Position numbers and translations under genes: made by a program. A DNA stretch of 64,000 nucleotides from Chrysoperla carnea. Taxonomy: Eukaryota > Arthropoda > Insecta > Neuroptera > Chrysopidae. How positions within the stretch are numbered: position 1 is the first letter of the stretch; each line of letters begins with the position of its first letter. Shown in pieces: positions 60,288 to 64,000 of the stretch. The notes under the pieces were generated by a model, which was not told the DNA's origin, did no database searches, and was given only the letters and a program-made list of their open reading frames with translations. Where the stretch lies: positions 3,721,001-3,785,000 of the forward strand of contig NC_058338.1 in assembly GCF_905475395.1 (NCBI RefSeq), given 5' to 3'.

Positions 60288-60758
60288 ACTAGCTGTGAAC
60301 TACCCGCTTTGCTGGGCAACATCCCCACTTGCACCCCTCCCTCCACATTTCCTTGCGTTGGATAACAGTTTTGTAATGTACACGTCATGCTCTTTTATTT
60401 GATACCCCAATTAGGTATATTTGTAAATATTCGATAATTCCTTCCCACTTTCTCGCTACACCTTTCTACCCTCCGAAGGTTAAAAGTAGATAAAAACAAT
60501 AGATCTTTGAAGCTGGTTGTATATCATGTCAATATTTGAGCTTAATCGATACACAACTTTTTTAGTTTTTGAAGCATATCCCTTTCAACCCCTATTTCAA
60601 CCCCTTACTCTACTATAATATAGATGTATTATAAACAAAAACCTTCCTCTTGAATCACTCTATCTATTAAAAAAAATCGTTGCGTAGTTTCAAAGATTTA
60701 AGCGTACAAAGGGACATAGGGACAGAAAAAGCGACTTTGTTTTATACTATGTAGTGAT
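60288..60758 (+). mobile_element. Repeat family D copy 3
   Basis: Starts ACTAGCTGTGAACTACCCGC and ends ACTATGTAGTGAT. It is shorter than copies 1-2 by a deletion at the CCGCATCAAAATCCG block. Confidence 0.85.
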
Positions 60759-60765
60759 GTCATCC

Positions 60766-61499
60766 AATACTATTTTCGATCTCTCTGTTTAATATATGTC
60801 CAATAATTAGTACAAAATGCTTATGCCACCCGTATTTCTTGGCAGATTTTTATGAAATTCGAAAGAAAATAATCTACTATCATGAAGGTACAACATTTTC
60901 CCCTATATATAGATAGATACCAATAAAGTGAGAAGAAGAAAAGACAAATAGACATTAATGATGTTTTAGAAATGATTGTGTCTCTGTATGTATTCTAACT
61001 ATGTATATAAATATATTTCTATTCTATTCTTCATTTAGTTAAACTCCATTGCGGAAAGACAATCTAACTTAATGTTTAAAACAAATCTCTTCAACTGAAT
61101 GTTTTGAGTTTAAGATCATCATCATATGGGTGGTATGTGTATGTATGTCTATGTAGTAAGAACGTATTAAGGTACTATATGTACTATTACAAAATGTATC
61201 AAATAAATATGTGTTATGTAATTTAGTTCATTGTGAATCAATATAATAACAACAAATGTATTATTAGTAGGCTATTGCAATCATCGCTTGTAGTTCCGCT
61301 GTATTCAGTACGGGTCTGTGTTGAGATTATCTTTCACGTCAAGTCACATTCTGTGATAATTGAGAATTCTACTTAGAGTATTAGTTATTTAAAAATGCTT
61401 TAGTTTCTGTGCCAGAACTTTTCTGAGCAGTAAATAATTTTATACTTTTCATACTTTTACTTCAGGTTCAAATTGTTTCGTGATATTATCAAAACCGTA
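60766..61499. other. No feature recognised
   Basis: Unique AT-rich sequence without ORFs, RNA genes or clear repeats. Confidence 0.4.
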
Positions 61500-61740
61500 T
61501 TCCAAAAATGTTTCAAACATAAGTTGTTTCTTTTTTTTATAAGGAACACTTTTTACCTTTAAACTTTTGTTCTATCTCTCTTGGTTTCCAAAATGGGTCC
61601 TACGAATCCAAGACTCAATTGACCTATGTTGCTCATTTACGAAGTTTAACTCAATTTTTACGTCCTGAGTACGCTATAAAAATTTCAGCTTGATATCTCT
61701 TTTCGTTTTTGAGTAATCGTGTTTACAGACGGTTTTTCGG
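61500..61740 (-). repeat. Family A fragment
   Basis: Carries the conserved ACTTTTGTTCTATCTCTC, GACCTATGTTGCTCATTTAC and TTTCAGCTTGATATCTCTTT blocks in minus orientation. Both ends are missing. Confidence 0.7.
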
Positions 61741-62605
61741 GATACTAAGCGGTTGAATGAAAAGTTAACCTTACATATAGATAGGTCATTTTAAAGTAGA
61801 CATTTCAACGGTTAAAATAAGCACAATCAGAATATGAAAATCGAAAAAAAACATCAAGAAAGTTTGTCGTTGAAAAATGAGCAATTTTAACGGAAAATTA
61901 GAAAAATTTCAATTAAATTTTTCGGTTTTGCCTGGGGCAAAAAATAAATACAAGAAAAGGGTTTTCGCGATTTTTTCATGGAATTTGAGGTTATGATGAA
62001 AAAAGTCCCGTACAAAAGCCTTCCAATTATTATCAAGAACTTTTTTTTTGAACAATTTCCGCTATGAGGTCATTTTTCGTCCTAAATCGCAAAAAAACAT
62101 TTTCAATCGTTAAAATGAACCACCATTTCATAATTTCCAATGGTTTCGAGTTTAATTGTTTTTTACTAGGTTACATACATCTCAAATTCACATTTCCACA
62201 TTTATTGCTCTCAAAACCTAATTACATTAAACAGGCGTTGTACCGATGACGATGGTTTATGAAATTATGTGGATGTAATCTTAAATAATAAATCAAATAT
62301 TAAATTAAAACATTTCATTTTAACTTCTCTTATATAACATACATTAATTGTTTACATCCCGTATAAAGAAATAGTAAAATTTATATTCTGTACTTAAATA
62401 AGTGATATTAGTATTAAAGATATTTAGTATGAGGTATATATATTACTTCTCGTGTTATCATTTATCTATACACTCAGACTTCGCTAAAAACTAAAACTGA
62501 ATTAAGAGATACAAACATACAAACAACACAAATAAAGATGAATGGTTGAATTAGTTACATTAATCTGGTATAAATAACTACTTATAAAATAACTAAAACT
62601 AACCA

Positions 62606-62608
<3 letters not shown>
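61741..62608. other. No feature recognised
   Basis: AT-rich. The ORF at 62064-62249 shows no protein-like composition or motif. Confidence 0.4.

Positions 62609-62692
<84 letters not shown>
62609..62692. repeat. (TA)n microsatellite
   Basis: About 42 uninterrupted TA units flanked by AACTAAAAC-like sequence on both sides. Confidence 0.95.
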
Positions 62693-62693
<1 letters not shown>

Positions 62694-63241
62694 CTAAAAC
62701 TTAACTTTACTGTTCAGTTCAATTGAATTAAAATAAATATCTACACAATTCAATTAAATCAAATTAAATAAATACAGCAAAAAATATAAATAAAAGATTT
62801 TTTATTTACAATTATTTATATAAGTGATTTAGTTTTAAAAGTCAACATAATACCTATAAAGGTTTATTGTTTTTGTTTATCAATCAAACAAAATGAAAAG
62901 TAAATAAATTATGAAGAAAATTCAGCTCTACTTCTATATTTGTCCAAATGTCAATTGATGGATATTTGAATAGGGCTGTCCCATGCGCTAGTTTTAAAAA
63001 CGTGTTACTTGGTCATAACTAATAGTCTGAAGGCTGGTGAAAAATTTGGAGTATATTCTTGAAGTACTACAGAAAAATTTTGTAATTGTACCTACTTGAA
63101 GAATCAATAAATATTATGATCAAAGTCTGGCTGAAGGGTAGCGGCATTATATCAAACCCTTGAATTTTTTTTTAATATCCTTAAGTTACAGGTATTTAAG
63201 GAGTTAAAAAATCAAATAGCCAGACCAATCAGTCGGATCTA

Positions 63242-63585
63242 AGTAAAAATGACTGACTGAGTCACTCACTGATATATACAAATTCTAAGGCAATTCTAGA
63301 CATGCTAGAAAGATGCAAGGAAAAACTTTTTCATTGTAACCCTCGGAAAATCGAAAAACACCCCAAAAAAATTACGTTTTTCTGTTATATAGATACTAGA
63401 AGGCTGGTGTTTTCACCAATCAACTTGGAATAAAGTCAAATTAACAGAATAGTTCTGAAAATTATATTACCCACATCGCAACCCCATGGAAAATCGGAAC
63501 CCCCATCTTTCTAGCAAGGCTAGAAGTGCCTTAGAATTTGTATATGTCAGTGAGTGAATCACTCAGCCAGCTTCACATTGGGAAT
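63242..63585. mobile_element. Foldback element with ~75-bp arms
   Basis: The left arm (63242-63317) and right arm (63505-63580) are complementary over CACTCACTGA, ATATACAAATTCTAAGGCA and GCTAGAAAGAT. The loop is about 190 bp. The arms contain GACTGACTGAGTCACTCACT-like short repeats. Confidence 0.75.
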
Positions 63586-63807
63586 TCTGGGTAACATTTG
63601 TTCTTTTTCACTTGTCCTTTTTCACTAAAACTATGAGATATAAGGAGTTGAAAATTTGCAGGTAACTTCAAGTATTGACCGTGTGAAAAATTCTCGAAAA
63701 ACGAAAAAACAATTCTATAAAATCTTTCCTATACAATTGAGTTGTTTTTTTAAACTTTTCTAATTGATTAAAAATAATGCAATCATTGACATTCGAGATT
63801 TTCTATA

Positions 63808-63860
63808 GAGGATATTTGAACAATTAACTCAGTTAATTGTTTTTGTTTTCTCTTGTTTGA
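63808..63860 (+). repeat. Family A terminal fragment
   Basis: TTTGAACAATTAACTCAGTTAATTG followed by a TTTTCTCTTGTTT stretch is the family A terminus. Confidence 0.6.
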
Positions 63861-64000
63861 ACTATTAAACATATTTTGCCAAAAATGTAGGCCATATCTT
63901 GACTGTTGTCTATAGTTTCCATTCAAAGAATTTAATTGGAAAATATAAATAAATTATCCAAATAAAAGTTGAAATTTTTTATTTTCTTATTTGGAATTAT

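Noticed and set aside
1..64000. CRISPR arrays, operons or bacterial contamination
   Set aside because: Spliced animal genes and dispersed eukaryotic repeats throughout; no regularly spaced short repeats.

Overview
This is AT-rich animal nuclear DNA, most likely from an insect. The genes have short GT-AG introns, the encoded proteins are insect-like, and the DNA is full of TA-targeting inverted-repeat elements and old non-LTR retrotransposons. Nothing fixes the order; the repeat types would suit a holometabolous insect. All gene models come from reading splice sites and family similarity by eye, without transcripts or database searches.

Genes occupy only the first 20.2 kb. (1) The 3' part of ksr, a MAP-kinase scaffold pseudokinase, lies on + and ends at 2829. 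(2) A complete DDX11/ChlR1-type iron-sulfur DNA helicase lies on -, 5955-10111, in 12 exons (856 aa), convergent with ksr. (3) A 13-exon gene on +, 11129-18004 (1147 aa), encodes two extended Tudor domains with a CCCH zinc finger between them. That architecture recalls germline piRNA-pathway scaffolds such as Krimper. It is head-to-head with DDX11, with 1017 bp between start codons. (4) An intronless SPT3 gene (SAGA histone-fold subunit, 302 aa) lies on + at 19293-20201. The four products (Ras signalling, chromatid cohesion, probable piRNA biology, transcription) share no pathway, so this is an ordinary gene cluster and not a functional module.

The remaining ~44 kb (20.2-64 kb) holds no convincing protein gene. 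It may be intergenic or one or more large introns. It contains a 5S rRNA-like gene inside a 257-bp direct repeat, at least four dispersed repeat families (called A, B, C and D here), decayed non-LTR pieces with short tandem-repeat tails, several long palindromic (foldback) elements, a 316-bp tandem repeat, a pair of 335-bp direct duplicates 8.1 kb apart, long (TA)n tracts, and one isolated exon-like 87-bp island at 22127-22213.

I see no clear new biological system. The points most worth a second look are the Tudor-CCCH-Tudor gene, with a transposon forming almost all of one intron and poly(A) signals in the next; the 60-nt stop-free intron of DDX11; the 5S unit; and the foldback elements.
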